Positions 16,535-28,975 of a DNA stretch of 64,000 nt are shown piece after piece. The first letter of the stretch is position 1, and every line of letters starts with the position of its first letter. The stretch lies in assembly GCF_002920615.1 (NCBI RefSeq), contig NZ_PQSU01000003.1:1-64000 (forward strand), given 5' to 3'. The DNA comes from Streptomyces sp. Ru62 (lineage in GTDB: Bacteria; Actinomycetota; Actinomycetes; Streptomycetales; Streptomycetaceae). The notes under the pieces are model-generated. The model was given only the letters and a program-made list of their open reading frames with translations. It was not told the DNA's origin and did no database searches. Position numbers and translations under genes: made by a program.

Positions 16535-17443
16535 ATGCAAAGCGTCAACCCGCTAGGTGAGTTCATACGAGCTCGCCGAGCTGCCACTTCTCCCAAGCAA
16601 GTGGGTCTGCCGGAGGAGGGTCCCCGCCGCACCACAGGGCTGCGGCGCCATGAGGTGGCCATGCTGGCCGGCGTGAGCGAGGGTTACTACGCGCGCCTGG
16701 AGCAGGGCAGGGAGAAACACCCTTCCGATCAGGTCCTCAACGCGCTGATCCGTGTGTTCGGGCTCGACGCGGAGGCGGCCGAGCACCTGCACAAACTGGC
16801 GCGGCAGGGGCTGCGCAAGCGCGGCGGTGCCTGTGCTCCGGCCGACGACCGCGCGGCGGTCCACCTGGTACGGCTGATCGACTCCTGGAGCACCCCGGCT
16901 GTGATCCTCGGACCGCGGTTCGACATCCTGGCCGCCAACGATGCGGCGAAGGCGCTGCTCTGTGTCATGGGCACGGAAACCAACCTGCTCCGGTTCGTCT
17001 TCCTGGACCCGGCGGCCCGGCGGTTCTACCGGGACTGGGACGAGATCGCCAGGACCTGTGTCGCGGGCCTGCGGGCGGTGGCCTCGCTGCACGCGGAGGA
17101 CAGGGCCCTGCACGGGCTCGTCGGCCAACTGTCGACCCGCAGTGAGGAGTTCACCCGGCTGTGGGCCGAGTACGACGTCCGTGCCAAGACCCACCAGACC
17201 CAGCGTCTGCTGCACCCGAGAGCCGGTGAGCTGACGCTGACCTACCAGACGTTCACCGTCAACGGCTCCTCCGGTCACCAGCTCGGCACCTACCAGGCCG
17301 AACCGGGCTCCCCGAGCGAGGCCGCGCTGAGCCGGCTGATCCCCGCCACCGGTCACCCGGACCGGGTGGACGAGGGGGCCGGGGACCCGGCGGGTGAGGA
17401 AACCCCGCAGCCGGACGGCGGGCGGGGCGCCGCCGAGCGCTGA
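16535..17443 (+). CDS. XRE-family regulator with MmyB-like ligand-binding domain
   Basis: 302-aa regulator. Residues about 5-75 form an XRE helix-turn-helix (LGEFIRARRAATSPKQVGLPEE, RRTTGLRRHEVAMLAGVSEGYYARLEQGREKHPS) and residues about 100-275 the MmyB-like domain with RLIDSWSTPAVILGPRFDILAAN, RFVFLDPAARRFYRDWDEIA and the closing YQAEPGSPSE. This architecture is common in Streptomyces, usually next to the oxidoreductase gene it controls; here the LLM oxidoreductase upstream is the likely partner. Start at ATG 16535 matches the family N-terminus. A paralogue is encoded at 31121-32002. The last 35 residues are disordered. Confidence 0.92.
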   Translation: MQSVNPLGEFIRARRAATSPKQVGLPEEGPRRTTGLRRHEVAMLAGVSEGYYARLEQGREKHPSDQVLNALIRVFGLDAEAAEHLHKLARQGLRKRGGACAPADDRAAVHLVRLIDSWSTPAVILGPRFDILAANDAAKALLCVMGTETNLLRFVFLDPAARRFYRDWDEIARTCVAGLRAVASLHAEDRALHGLVGQLSTRSEEFTRLWAEYDVRAKTHQTQRLLHPRAGELTLTYQTFTVNGSSGHQLGTYQAEPGSPSEAALSRLIPATGHPDRVDEGAGDPAGEETPQPDGGRGAAER

Positions 17444-17545
17444 GTCACCACCCTGCGCTGCGCCCGCCTCACCGTCCCCGGGTCGGCCCGCGGCCGGACG
17501 CCCTGGCTCTGACTCGCCTCACCCGCTCGGCCCGGGTCCCGCCGC

Positions 17546-18559
17546 TCACGATGTCTCGTGCGAGGCCGGGTCCGCGACGTCGGCCCGTCCCATGACCCGG
17601 AACAGCAGGACCAGGGACGGCAGGATGAGGAGGCCCGCGGCACAGGCGACGCCGACGAGGACGGCGAGGGTGGCGTGCGGGGCCGCCGCGTCCTGGACCG
17701 GCAGGTGGGTGCCGAGGAGGTAGGGGTACTGGGAGACGCCCCAGCCGCTGACGATGAGGGCGACGGCCGCCGCCGCGGTCTCGCGCAGGCCGCGGGTCCG
17801 CTCGGCGCGCAGCAGGGCCAGGCCCAGCAGGCCGCAGAGAGCCGCGAGCAGGGCGAGCGGCAGCGCGCGGTGGCTGAGCTGGTGGAACAGCCGGGGGGCG
17901 TCCGCCCGCAGGACGAAGATCCCCGCGATGCTGACGGCACCGGTGACGGCACCGGCCGCGATGGCCCGGTCACGGAAGTACCGGAACAGGTGCGGGTCCC
18001 CGTGCCGTCTGGCGGCCACCGTCAGGTAGGTGGCCGCCAGGTAGGCGCAGGCCAGCACCGCGAGCACGCCGCCGAGGGCGCTGGTCGGGTTCAGCCAGCT
18101 CGTGACGGGGTCGCCGTCGCCCCGGGTGGGCACGCGCCCGGAGGCCAGGGCGCCCGCGACCGAGCCGAAGCAGTAGGGCGTCAGCACCGAGGACAGGGCG
18201 AAGGCGGCACCGTACACACGCTGTTCCGGAGTACGGATCGAGGCCTTGCGGAAGGCGAAGCCGGCGCCGCGCAGCACGATGCCGAGCGCGGCGATCCCCA
18301 GCGGGAGGTACAGGGTGGAGGTCATCGCGGCGAGCGCGGCCGGGAAGCCGCTCCACAGCATGACCAGGCAGTAGATCAGCCAGGTGTGGTTCGCCTCCCA
18401 GACGGGTGCGAGGGAGTCGTCGATCAGGTGGCGGGGTTCCCGGCCGCGCCCGGCCCCGCCCGCGACCAGGTCCCAGAACCCCGCACCGAAGTCGGCGCCG
18501 CCCAGGACGCAGTAGGCGATCACCCCGATGAAGAGGAACACCGCGACCAGGTCCGCCAT
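17546..18559 (-). CDS. cydB: Cytochrome bd ubiquinol oxidase subunit II
   Basis: 337-aa integral membrane protein with eight to nine helices, opening MADLVAVFLFIGVIAYCVLGGADFGAGFWDL, the conserved CydB N-terminus, then HLIDDSLAPVWEANHTWLIY, a signature of subunit II, and YGAAFALSSVLTPYCFGSVAGALASG. It pairs with CydA to make the high-affinity terminal oxidase used at low oxygen or under stress. The ATG lies one base after the cydA stop, so translation is coupled. The gene is last in the minus-strand run that begins at 23944. No cydDC-type assembly genes are in the window. Confidence 0.96.
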   Translation of the reverse strand: MADLVAVFLFIGVIAYCVLGGADFGAGFWDLVAGGAGRGREPRHLIDDSLAPVWEANHTWLIYCLVMLWSGFPAALAAMTSTLYLPLGIAALGIVLRGAGFAFRKASIRTPEQRVYGAAFALSSVLTPYCFGSVAGALASGRVPTRGDGDPVTSWLNPTSALGGVLAVLACAYLAATYLTVAARRHGDPHLFRYFRDRAIAAGAVTGAVSIAGIFVLRADAPRLFHQLSHRALPLALLAALCGLLGLALLRAERTRGLRETAAAAVALIVSGWGVSQYPYLLGTHLPVQDAAAPHATLAVLVGVACAAGLLILPSLVLLFRVMGRADVADPASHETS

Positions 18560-18560
18560 G

Positions 18561-19988
18561 TCAGGACGCCTTTCCCGTGGTGGTCCCGGCGGGGTGCTCG
18601 GGGCCGTAGGGCACGGACACGGCCTCGTCGCCCTGCTGCCGCCAGCGCCGGGTCATGGAGCGCAGCACCCACAGGGCGGCGGCCCCTACGGCCAGGTAGA
18701 TCAGGAGGACGGCACCGAAGAAGGGCCACAGGTCGCCCCGGGTCGCCACCGCGTCCCGGGTCAGCAGGTGGCCGACGACGATCCAGGGCTGGCGGCCGAC
18801 CTCGGTGACCACCCAGCCGCTCTCCAGGCAGAGGATCGCCACGATCCCGCACAGGGAAGCCGCCCGCAGGAACCAGCGGTTGGTCGCGAGCGTGTTCCGG
18901 CGGCGCCACCACAGCCAGGCGAACCAGAGGGCGACGGCGAGCATGAGGAAGGACGTGCCGACCATGATGTCGAACGCCCAGTGGACGATGTTCGCCTGCG
19001 CGTCGGTCGGCCGGACGTCGGCCGGGACGGCCTCCAGTCCCTTGATGGTGGTCGAGGGCTTGAAGCCGGCCAGCAGGGAGGCCATGTCGGGGATCTTGAT
19101 GCCGTAGCGCACCTTGCCGTCGATCAGGACACCGCCCAGGGTCTCGGGGACGTGGGAGCCGGTGTCGGGAAGCAGTTCGATGGCCGCGAACTTCGCCGGT
19201 TCGTCGTCGAAGACCTGCCGGGCGATGGTGTCGCCGACGATGATTTGCACCGGCAGCGCGCAGGCCGCGACGACGAACCCGGTGAGGAAGCCGACCCGGT
19301 GGTAGCGGTCGCGCCGGCCACGCAGCATGCCGACCGCGTAGACGCCGCCCACGACGAAGCCGGCGACGATGTACGCCGCGATCAGCATGTGCCAGAACTC
19401 CAGCCAGAAGGCGTCGTTGAAGAACACCTCGACGGGCCGGACGGCGACCACCTTGCCGTGCTCGACGGTGATGCCGCCGGGCTGGTTCATCCAGGCGTTG
19501 GCGGCGACGACCGAGGCGGTCCCGCCGACGCCGGCCAGCGAGACGGGCACCCCGCACCAGAAGTGCGCCCAGGACGGCATCCGGTCCCAGCCGTAGATGT
19601 AGAGCGCCACGAAGATCGCTTCGAGGAAGAAGAACAGACCCTCGATGGCGAAGGGGAAGCCGAAGGCGGAGCCGTAGTCGCCCATCAGCCGGGGCCACAG
19701 GATGCCCAGTTCGAAGGAGAGGACGGTCCCGGTGATGGCGCCGACCGCGAACAGCACGGCGGCCACCTTCGACCAGCGGCGGGCGAGCAGCAGCGCCTCG
19801 GCGTCACCCTTGCGCAGCCCTCGCCAGTGCGCGATCAGCATGAGGGTGGTCAGGGCGACGCCGAACGGCACGAGGATGATGTGGAACCCGAGGGTGAAGG
19901 CCATCTGCTCCCGGGCGGGGAGCAGTTGCGCGGGCTCCGCGGCGGCGGCCAGGGCGGGCAGGTGGGTGAACGCGCCGGCTGTCGTCAT
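18561..19988 (-). CDS. cydA: Cytochrome bd ubiquinol oxidase subunit I
   Basis: 475-aa heme-bearing subunit of cytochrome bd. The low-spin heme ligand His is in MAFTLGFHIILVPFG (His36), followed by the quinol and heme region LSFELGILWPRLMGDYGSAFGFPFAIEGLFFFLEAIF and the second ligand area (FWLEFWHMLIAAYIVAGFV). The Q-loop is of the short type common in actinobacteria. It oxidises menaquinol and reduces O2 to water without proton pumping. The start lies 6 nt after the stop of the FdhF-like gene, and cydB follows after one base, so dehydrogenase and oxidase are probably co-transcribed. Confidence 0.96.
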   Translation of the reverse strand: MTTAGAFTHLPALAAAAEPAQLLPAREQMAFTLGFHIILVPFGVALTTLMLIAHWRGLRKGDAEALLLARRWSKVAAVLFAVGAITGTVLSFELGILWPRLMGDYGSAFGFPFAIEGLFFFLEAIFVALYIYGWDRMPSWAHFWCGVPVSLAGVGGTASVVAANAWMNQPGGITVEHGKVVAVRPVEVFFNDAFWLEFWHMLIAAYIVAGFVVGGVYAVGMLRGRRDRYHRVGFLTGFVVAACALPVQIIVGDTIARQVFDDEPAKFAAIELLPDTGSHVPETLGGVLIDGKVRYGIKIPDMASLLAGFKPSTTIKGLEAVPADVRPTDAQANIVHWAFDIMVGTSFLMLAVALWFAWLWWRRRNTLATNRWFLRAASLCGIVAILCLESGWVVTEVGRQPWIVVGHLLTRDAVATRGDLWPFFGAVLLIYLAVGAAALWVLRSMTRRWRQQGDEAVSVPYGPEHPAGTTTGKAS

Positions 19989-19994
19989 GACCGG

Positions 19995-22343
<2,349 letters not shown>

Positions 22344-22412
22344 GTCGTGCGCTCTCTTCGTCGAATCGGGCCGTGCGTCGGGGGGTCGGAGGCGGGGCGG
22401 GGCTCGGGGGGT

Positions 22413-24007
<1,595 letters not shown>

Positions 24008-24046
24008 TCACATGAACGTGCGAGCCTCGGGACGCGGACGGCGGCT

Positions 24047-24511
24047 TCAGCCTTCCTGGACGCACTCCTTGAGGAACGCGTCGATGTCGATCTCTTCCTG
24101 TCCCCGGGGAACGAGCCGTTCCGTGGCCCGCAGGAAGTCGCGCACCGGCGCCCGGCGCACTTCGATGAGCGCGGCCCCGGACGGCGGCCTCAGGATGATG
24201 CGCGTGTTCTTCCCGGCCGGACCACCCTCCGGCGCGATGTGTATGTCGCCCGCTCCCACGGGGAAGTACAGGCCGTCGGCGAGCAGGTCACGGGCGAAGA
24301 TCCAGGTCACCTGGCGCTGGTGCGGGAGGCAGAAGGAGACGCGTACCGCGCACGGGTCGGCCCGGTCGTAGTCGAAGCGCGCCCGGACCGCGATCCGGAG
24401 GGTGCCGGCGGGGGCGAGCCACACCCATACGTCATGGCGTACCGTCTCGGAGGGGCCGGCGACGGGGCTCCGGTCGGCCGAACGTGCCGCGTGCTCACGA
24501 TGCTGGTCCAT
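24047..24511 (-). CDS. SsgA-like sporulation/cell-division protein (SALP)
   Basis: 154-aa member of the actinomycete-specific SsgA-like family. The conserved core is visible as DPCAVRVSFCLPHQRQVTWIFARDLLADGL, then GDIHIAPEGG and the terminal LVPRGQEEIDIDAFLKE. These proteins guide septum and cell-wall events during sporulation, usually by working with other division proteins. Start at 24511 (MDQHREHAAR) with CGGAG upstream; longer in-frame starts exist but lack family support. A 20-nt repeat, found again at 25881, lies 64 nt upstream. A second SALP is at 57875-58282. Confidence 0.92.
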   Translation of the reverse strand: MDQHREHAARSADRSPVAGPSETVRHDVWVWLAPAGTLRIAVRARFDYDRADPCAVRVSFCLPHQRQVTWIFARDLLADGLYFPVGAGDIHIAPEGGPAGKNTRIILRPPSGAALIEVRRAPVRDFLRATERLVPRGQEEIDIDAFLKECVQEG

Positions 24512-24574
24512 GGTCTGCTCCGTTCGCTGTGCTGACGACCACGGGACCAGCCTGTCGCCCGGTACCTGCGTGAG

Positions 24575-24594
24575 GCATCCGTCATTTGACGTCA
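24575..24594. repeat. Dispersed 20-nt dyad repeat, copy 1
   Basis: GCATCCGTCATTTGACGTCA, identical to 25881-25900 and sharing its first 17 bases with 40944-40960. It contains the inverted repeat CGTCA-TT-TGACG. This copy is 64 nt upstream of the SsgA-like gene and about 100 nt after the PAS/kinase-like gene, in a 181-nt non-coding space. It is a candidate operator. Confidence 0.6.
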
Positions 24595-24692
24595 TGGTGA
24601 GAAATGCCTGCCCCGGGCGATTCGCGCACGACGCATACCGGGTTTCTCCCGGAGAGCTGGTACCGAAGGGGCGGGCACGGCGGGAAGCCGGC

Positions 24693-25691
24693 TCAGTAAC
24701 CGGTGTGCGACTGGACCGGGATGACGGCACACACGGTGGTGCCCTCCCCGGACGCGTGCCGCACGCTGAGGGACCCGTCCAGTACGGCCACCCGGTCGGC
24801 CATGGCCGCCAGGGGCGCCGAGTCGAGCCCCTCGCCGGGCGCGGCGCCGTCGTCCGCCACCGTGACCACCAGGTCCAGGTCGAGCTCCGCCACCACCTGG
24901 ACCCTGCGGGCGCCGGCGCCGTGCACCGCCCTGCCGAGTGCCTCCCTGACCAGGAAGTACGTGTGCATCTCCACCGCGTGCGGCAGCCGTTCCCGCAGGT
25001 TCCCCGAGACTCCGACGGGTACGGGCCACTGCCCCGCCAGCACGGTGAGCGCGGCCGGCAGCCCGCGGAGCCTGAGGACGCCCGGATACAGCTCGGCCGT
25101 GACGTCCCTGACCTGGCTCAGTGCCCGCTCGGCGTCCTGGATGGCGCCGTCGAGCAGCTCGGCCGCCGAAGACGGAACGCGCTCGCCGTCCAGGTGCTCC
25201 CTGGCCAGGTTCAGACCCAGCAGCGCCGAGGCCAGACGTTCCTGGGCGCCGTGCTGGAGTGAACGGGCGACACGGCGGTGCCGGTCGGCGTCGAGCCGCG
25301 CGACGAGTGTCCGCGGTGGTCCCTCCTCCTTGGGCTCCCGCCTGTCGGCGGGTGTGCCGGTCCCCGTGCGGAAGACGTACACGGTGGTCGGGCCGCCCGG
25401 CCGGGTCAAGGGGATGAGTGACCACTCGACCGGGAGGAGTGAACCGTCCGCGTGGGTGAGCGTGCCGCGGTGGGAGGGGGTCGGCTCGGGAACGGCGCGG
25501 CCGCGCGACCGCCCGTGAGCGTGCTCGGCCGGTCTGCCGTCGGTGCCCAGCAGGTCGGAGGGACGCTCGTAGCCCATGAACTCGGCAGCCGGTGGATTGG
25601 CGTAGGTCACCCGGTGATCGGTGTCCACCGCCCAGGCCGGCTGCTGAATGACGTCAAGGATGCTTCCCAGATCATCGGCGACTGACGTCAT
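24693..25691 (-). CDS. PAS-domain protein with degenerate histidine-kinase module
   Basis: 332-aa protein: PAS domain (about residues 5-110; LDVIQQPAWAVDTDHRVTYANPPAAEFMGY), a HisKA_3-like segment and a HATPase domain. The phospho-acceptor motif LHDGAQ of this family reads LQHGAQ, with Gln146 where the His should be and His147 in place of the Asp. The N box Asn is also lost (REALGRAVHG), while DDG of the G1 box remains. It may be a non-catalytic partner of another kinase or use an altered site. Start 25691 is chosen because GGGAAGGGG is 7 nt upstream. The same pattern of loss occurs in the protein at 4940-5689; a canonical kinase is at 35647-36696. Confidence 0.8.
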   Translation of the reverse strand: MTSVADDLGSILDVIQQPAWAVDTDHRVTYANPPAAEFMGYERPSDLLGTDGRPAEHAHGRSRGRAVPEPTPSHRGTLTHADGSLLPVEWSLIPLTRPGGPTTVYVFRTGTGTPADRREPKEEGPPRTLVARLDADRHRRVARSLQHGAQERLASALLGLNLAREHLDGERVPSSAAELLDGAIQDAERALSQVRDVTAELYPGVLRLRGLPAALTVLAGQWPVPVGVSGNLRERLPHAVEMHTYFLVREALGRAVHGAGARRVQVVAELDLDLVVTVADDGAAPGEGLDSAPLAAMADRVAVLDGSLSVRHASGEGTTVCAVIPVQSHTGY

Positions 25692-26007
25692 GTCGCTGCC
25701 CCTTCCCATAGGGATTCGAGAACGTGCCTCGATCACGGCGCCGACGGATCAGGCCCTGCCCACGTTCGCGGTCCGCCATCCGTCCCCGCTGTCGGTCACG
25801 CCCGCCGCCCGGCTGATTCGTCTCGCGCCCGGCTTCTTCGCCGCTGATGACAAGACTGTCGCAACCGGCGGGGCCACACGGCATCCGTCATTTGACGTCA
25901 GAAGGGAGTCGACCTGGTCAGGGCATGTTTTTTCGGTCCCCTCCGGGGCGCCTGGAAGGCTCGACGCCCCGAAGACAAAAGGGTGTATACGGCATATATC
26001 GCCCCGC
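25692..26007. other. Intergenic region upstream of the PAS/kinase-like gene
   Basis: 316 nt without a convincing gene, between the minus-strand LAL regulator end (26008) and the PAS/kinase-like start. It holds copy 2 of the dispersed dyad repeat (25881-25900). The promoter of the PAS/kinase-like gene must be here; no clear -35/-10 pair was assigned. Confidence 0.5.
25881..25900. repeat. Dispersed 20-nt dyad repeat, copy 2
   Basis: Exact second copy of GCATCCGTCATTTGACGTCA, 190 nt upstream of the PAS/kinase-like gene start. Another TGACGTCA spans the region just before that gene's start codon near 25683-25690. Confidence 0.6.
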
Positions 26008-28773
26008 TCAGCGGGACAGGGCGTCACGCAGCGCCGCCCTGGACGTGATGCCGAGCTTGGGGAAGATGCGGTACAGATGGGAACCGACGGTGCGCGGTGA
26101 GAGCAACAGCCGCTCGCCGATCTGCTTGTTGGTCAGGCCCTCCGCCGCCAGCAGGGCGATCTCCGTCTCCTGCGCGGTCAGCCCGGCCGCCGCGGCGGCC
26201 GGGACGGCGGGGTTCGGCTGTGCCTGGCCGGCGGCCCGCAGTTCGGTGACGGTCCGTGCGGTCCAGGGGGCCGCCCCCAGCCCCTCGAAGATCTCCAGGG
26301 CCGCGTTCAGGTGCAGACGTGCCTCGATGGGCGCCCGGGCCCGCCGCAGGCGTTCGCCGTACAGCAGACGCACGCGCGCGTAGTCGAACGGCCAGTCCCG
26401 GGCGCCGGGGCCGCCGATGGCCTCCTCGAACAACCCCGGTGCCTCGGCGTCGGACGCCACGAGGGCGCGGGCCGCCAGCGTGAGCATGCCCAGGCGAGGC
26501 GAGACGTCCCAGAGGGCGGCCTCGCACATGGCACGTACGTGGGCCTCGGCCTGCTCGCGCCGGTTGGTGCGCAGGGCGGCCTCCACCAGGTCCAGTGCGA
26601 CCCACAGGGCGTGCGGGGTGTACGGGGCCAGTGTGCCGGCCGGACTGAGGTCGCAGGCGTGGTGGAACGCGGCCTCGAAGTCCCCGCGGCCGATCGCGCC
26701 CAGGGTTCTGGCGTGGTGGGCGAAGCGGGCCGCGCCGTAGGCCCGGCGCTGCGTGGTCACTCGGGTCAGTTCGTCGGCCCACTGGTGCATCACGGTGTCC
26801 TCGCCACGGACCGCGGCGAGCAGTGCCTCGTGGAAGAGGAAGTAGTAGCTGATGAAGTCGTAGCCGTGCGTCTTGGCCAGGGCGAGACCCTCGTCGGCGA
26901 GTCGCTGGCCCTCCTCCCAGCGGCCGGTGGCGAAGTCGTCGAGGCACAGATGCATCAGGCAGGCCAGGCTGGAGCGCACGGTGCCGCCGGCCCGGCCGCT
27001 CATGATCAGCCGCCAGGCGCCGGCCCGGCAGCCGCCCAGCAGGTCCATGTAGACGGCGGAGGTGTTGACCCGCACCAGGCTCGCGGGGTCGGTCTCGGTG
27101 CTCTGGCGGTCGATGAGCGCGGCCAGCCGCCGCCGGGTTCCAGCCGTGGCGCGGGCCGTGTCCGGGAACGCCTTGCTCATCAGCAGGATGATCTCCGGTG
27201 GTTCCGGGACCAGCCGGTCGATCGCGTCGAAGAGCGGTGCCCAGAACTCCTCGCGGCCGGCCCACCAGCAGATGAGCAGGAGGGTGTACAGGGCGTCGGT
27301 CAGGTCGGTGTTGGCGGCGTCGTATCCGTGGTCGCCGTTCTCGATGGCGGAGACGACCAGGCGGTGCGCGGTGTCCACGATGCCGTCCCCGTTGACCAGG
27401 ATGAAGGCGGCGGCCGCGGCGGCGTGCAAGGAGCCGCCGAGGCTGGGGTCGAAGGAACGGGCCTGGTCGAGCAGGCGCGAGGCGGTGCCCAGCTCGCCGG
27501 TGACGTCGGCACCGAGGTAGGCGGCCTCGGCGAGGCGCCGGCCGCGGTCGGCGGCCCGCGGACTGAGGTGAGCGGCGCGGGTGAGGGAGGCGATCGCCCC
27601 GCCGGCGTCCCCACGGTGCAGTTTGCGGCGGGCCGCTTCCTCCAGGAGGGCCGCGACCGCCTCGTCGGGCTCCACGGCCGACTCGGCCAGGTGCCACGCG
27701 CGGCGCTCGGTGTCACGCGTGAAGAAGTCGGCGAGCCTGCGGTGCACCCGTCGCCGCTCCACGTTCGTCGAGGACTCGACCACCGCGGAGCGCACCAGCG
27801 GGTGCCGGAACACGACGCGGCCCGCCGCCTCGTCGATCTCGATCAGCTTCGCGGTCTCCGCCGGGACGAGCGCGGTGGTCCCGCCGTCCGCGGTCGCCGT
27901 GCGCCGCAGCAGCCCCAGGTCCCCGCTGCCCTCCAGCGCCGCCAGCAGCAGGGCGTCCCGGGTGGGCTCCGGCAGCTGCTTGATGCGCGAGGCGAACAGG
28001 GCCTCGATGGCCTCCGTGAGCGGCAGCACCTCGGGAAGGGCTTCGCGGGCCGACAACTGGGTCGGGTCCAGCGCCTCGGCGAGTTCCAGCAGCGCGAGCG
28101 GGTTGCCCCGGGCCTCGGTGAGGATCCGTCGCCGCACTCGCAGGGCCATCTCGGGGAAGGCGGTGCGCAGCAGCTCGTCGGCGGCCCCGTCGTCGACGGG
28201 TTCCACGTGCAGGGCGGGCAGGCCGCCGGCGTCGAAGTAGCTGTCCTCGCCGGTGCGGGAGGCGGTGAGCAGTCCGATCCGGCTGCCCGAGAGGTGGTGC
28301 GCGAGGTGTTCGAGGACGATGGTGGTCGGCCGGTCGATCCAGGGCAGGTCGTCGACGACGAGCAGCAGTGGCCGCTGCTCGGCCTCGTGCCGTAGCACGT
28401 CCAGACAGGCCGTGGCGATCACCGTGCGGTCCGGCACCCGGCCCGACAGCAGGCCCAGCGCCACCATGAGGGCGTTGCGCTCCTCCTCCCCGAGGTGGGC
28501 GAAGCCCGCGGCGAGGGGCAGCAGGAGCTGGTTGAGCACGGCGTAGCTGACGTCGGCTTCGAACTGCACGCCCGTGGCGCGGATGACCCGGGTGCCTGCG
28601 GCCTGCGCGCCGGCCACCACCGCGTCCAGCAGGACGCTCTTGCCGACGCCCGCTTCCCCGCTCAGCAGCAGGACGGCGCCCTCGCGACCGGCACGGGCGG
28701 AGAAGGCTTCGAGCGCTCGCAGCTCCGCGTCACGGCCGAAGAGCCGGGCAGTCGGCGCTTCCTGATCCGTCAT
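26008..28773 (-). CDS. LuxR-family ATPase regulator (LAL type)
   Basis: 921-aa large ATP-binding LuxR regulator. The N-terminal AAA ATPase domain has Walker A GEAGVGKS (residues 39-46) and Walker B PLLLVVDDLPW; a long helical TPR-like middle follows; the C-terminus is a LuxR HTH (LTAQETEIALLAAEGLTNKQIGERL, LSPRTVGSHLYRIFPKLGITSR). Such proteins sense a ligand and activate antibiotic or catabolic operons. Start at 28773 (MTDQEAPTARLFGR) with AGAGG upstream; the 14-residue longer version at 28815 is less likely. It is on the same strand as the SDR gene upstream but separated from it by a strong terminator. Its targets are not deducible; a second LAL is at 53717-56563. Confidence 0.93.
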   Translation of the reverse strand: MTDQEAPTARLFGRDAELRALEAFSARAGREGAVLLLSGEAGVGKSVLLDAVVAGAQAAGTRVIRATGVQFEADVSYAVLNQLLLPLAAGFAHLGEEERNALMVALGLLSGRVPDRTVIATACLDVLRHEAEQRPLLLVVDDLPWIDRPTTIVLEHLAHHLSGSRIGLLTASRTGEDSYFDAGGLPALHVEPVDDGAADELLRTAFPEMALRVRRRILTEARGNPLALLELAEALDPTQLSAREALPEVLPLTEAIEALFASRIKQLPEPTRDALLLAALEGSGDLGLLRRTATADGGTTALVPAETAKLIEIDEAAGRVVFRHPLVRSAVVESSTNVERRRVHRRLADFFTRDTERRAWHLAESAVEPDEAVAALLEEAARRKLHRGDAGGAIASLTRAAHLSPRAADRGRRLAEAAYLGADVTGELGTASRLLDQARSFDPSLGGSLHAAAAAAFILVNGDGIVDTAHRLVVSAIENGDHGYDAANTDLTDALYTLLLICWWAGREEFWAPLFDAIDRLVPEPPEIILLMSKAFPDTARATAGTRRRLAALIDRQSTETDPASLVRVNTSAVYMDLLGGCRAGAWRLIMSGRAGGTVRSSLACLMHLCLDDFATGRWEEGQRLADEGLALAKTHGYDFISYYFLFHEALLAAVRGEDTVMHQWADELTRVTTQRRAYGAARFAHHARTLGAIGRGDFEAAFHHACDLSPAGTLAPYTPHALWVALDLVEAALRTNRREQAEAHVRAMCEAALWDVSPRLGMLTLAARALVASDAEAPGLFEEAIGGPGARDWPFDYARVRLLYGERLRRARAPIEARLHLNAALEIFEGLGAAPWTARTVTELRAAGQAQPNPAVPAAAAAGLTAQETEIALLAAEGLTNKQIGERLLLSPRTVGSHLYRIFPKLGITSRAALRDALSR

Positions 28774-28920
28774 GTAGTACCTCTGGTAGCAGCAGGCAGT
28801 ACATGCCTGATCCACAGTTAGTTGACTATGTTCGCCAGGCCAGAGGTTATGTCTTAGGTGATGTTAAGTCCAGTTAACGTCAGTTACTTACTCACTTTCG
28901 TGGACTTGACTGGTCACGCA

Positions 28921-28964
28921 AAAGGGCGAGGGGGCCGACCCGTGGGTCGGCCCCCTCGCCCTTT
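28921..28964. terminator. Strong hairpin after SDR gene
   Basis: Perfect 21-bp stem with a 2-nt loop (left arm 28921-28941, AAAGGGCGAGGGGGCCGACCC region; right arm 28944-28964). It is 12 nt downstream of the minus-strand SDR stop at 28976 and separates that transcript from the LAL regulator gene. Confidence 0.88.
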
Positions 28965-28975
28965 GGTGCGCCAGG

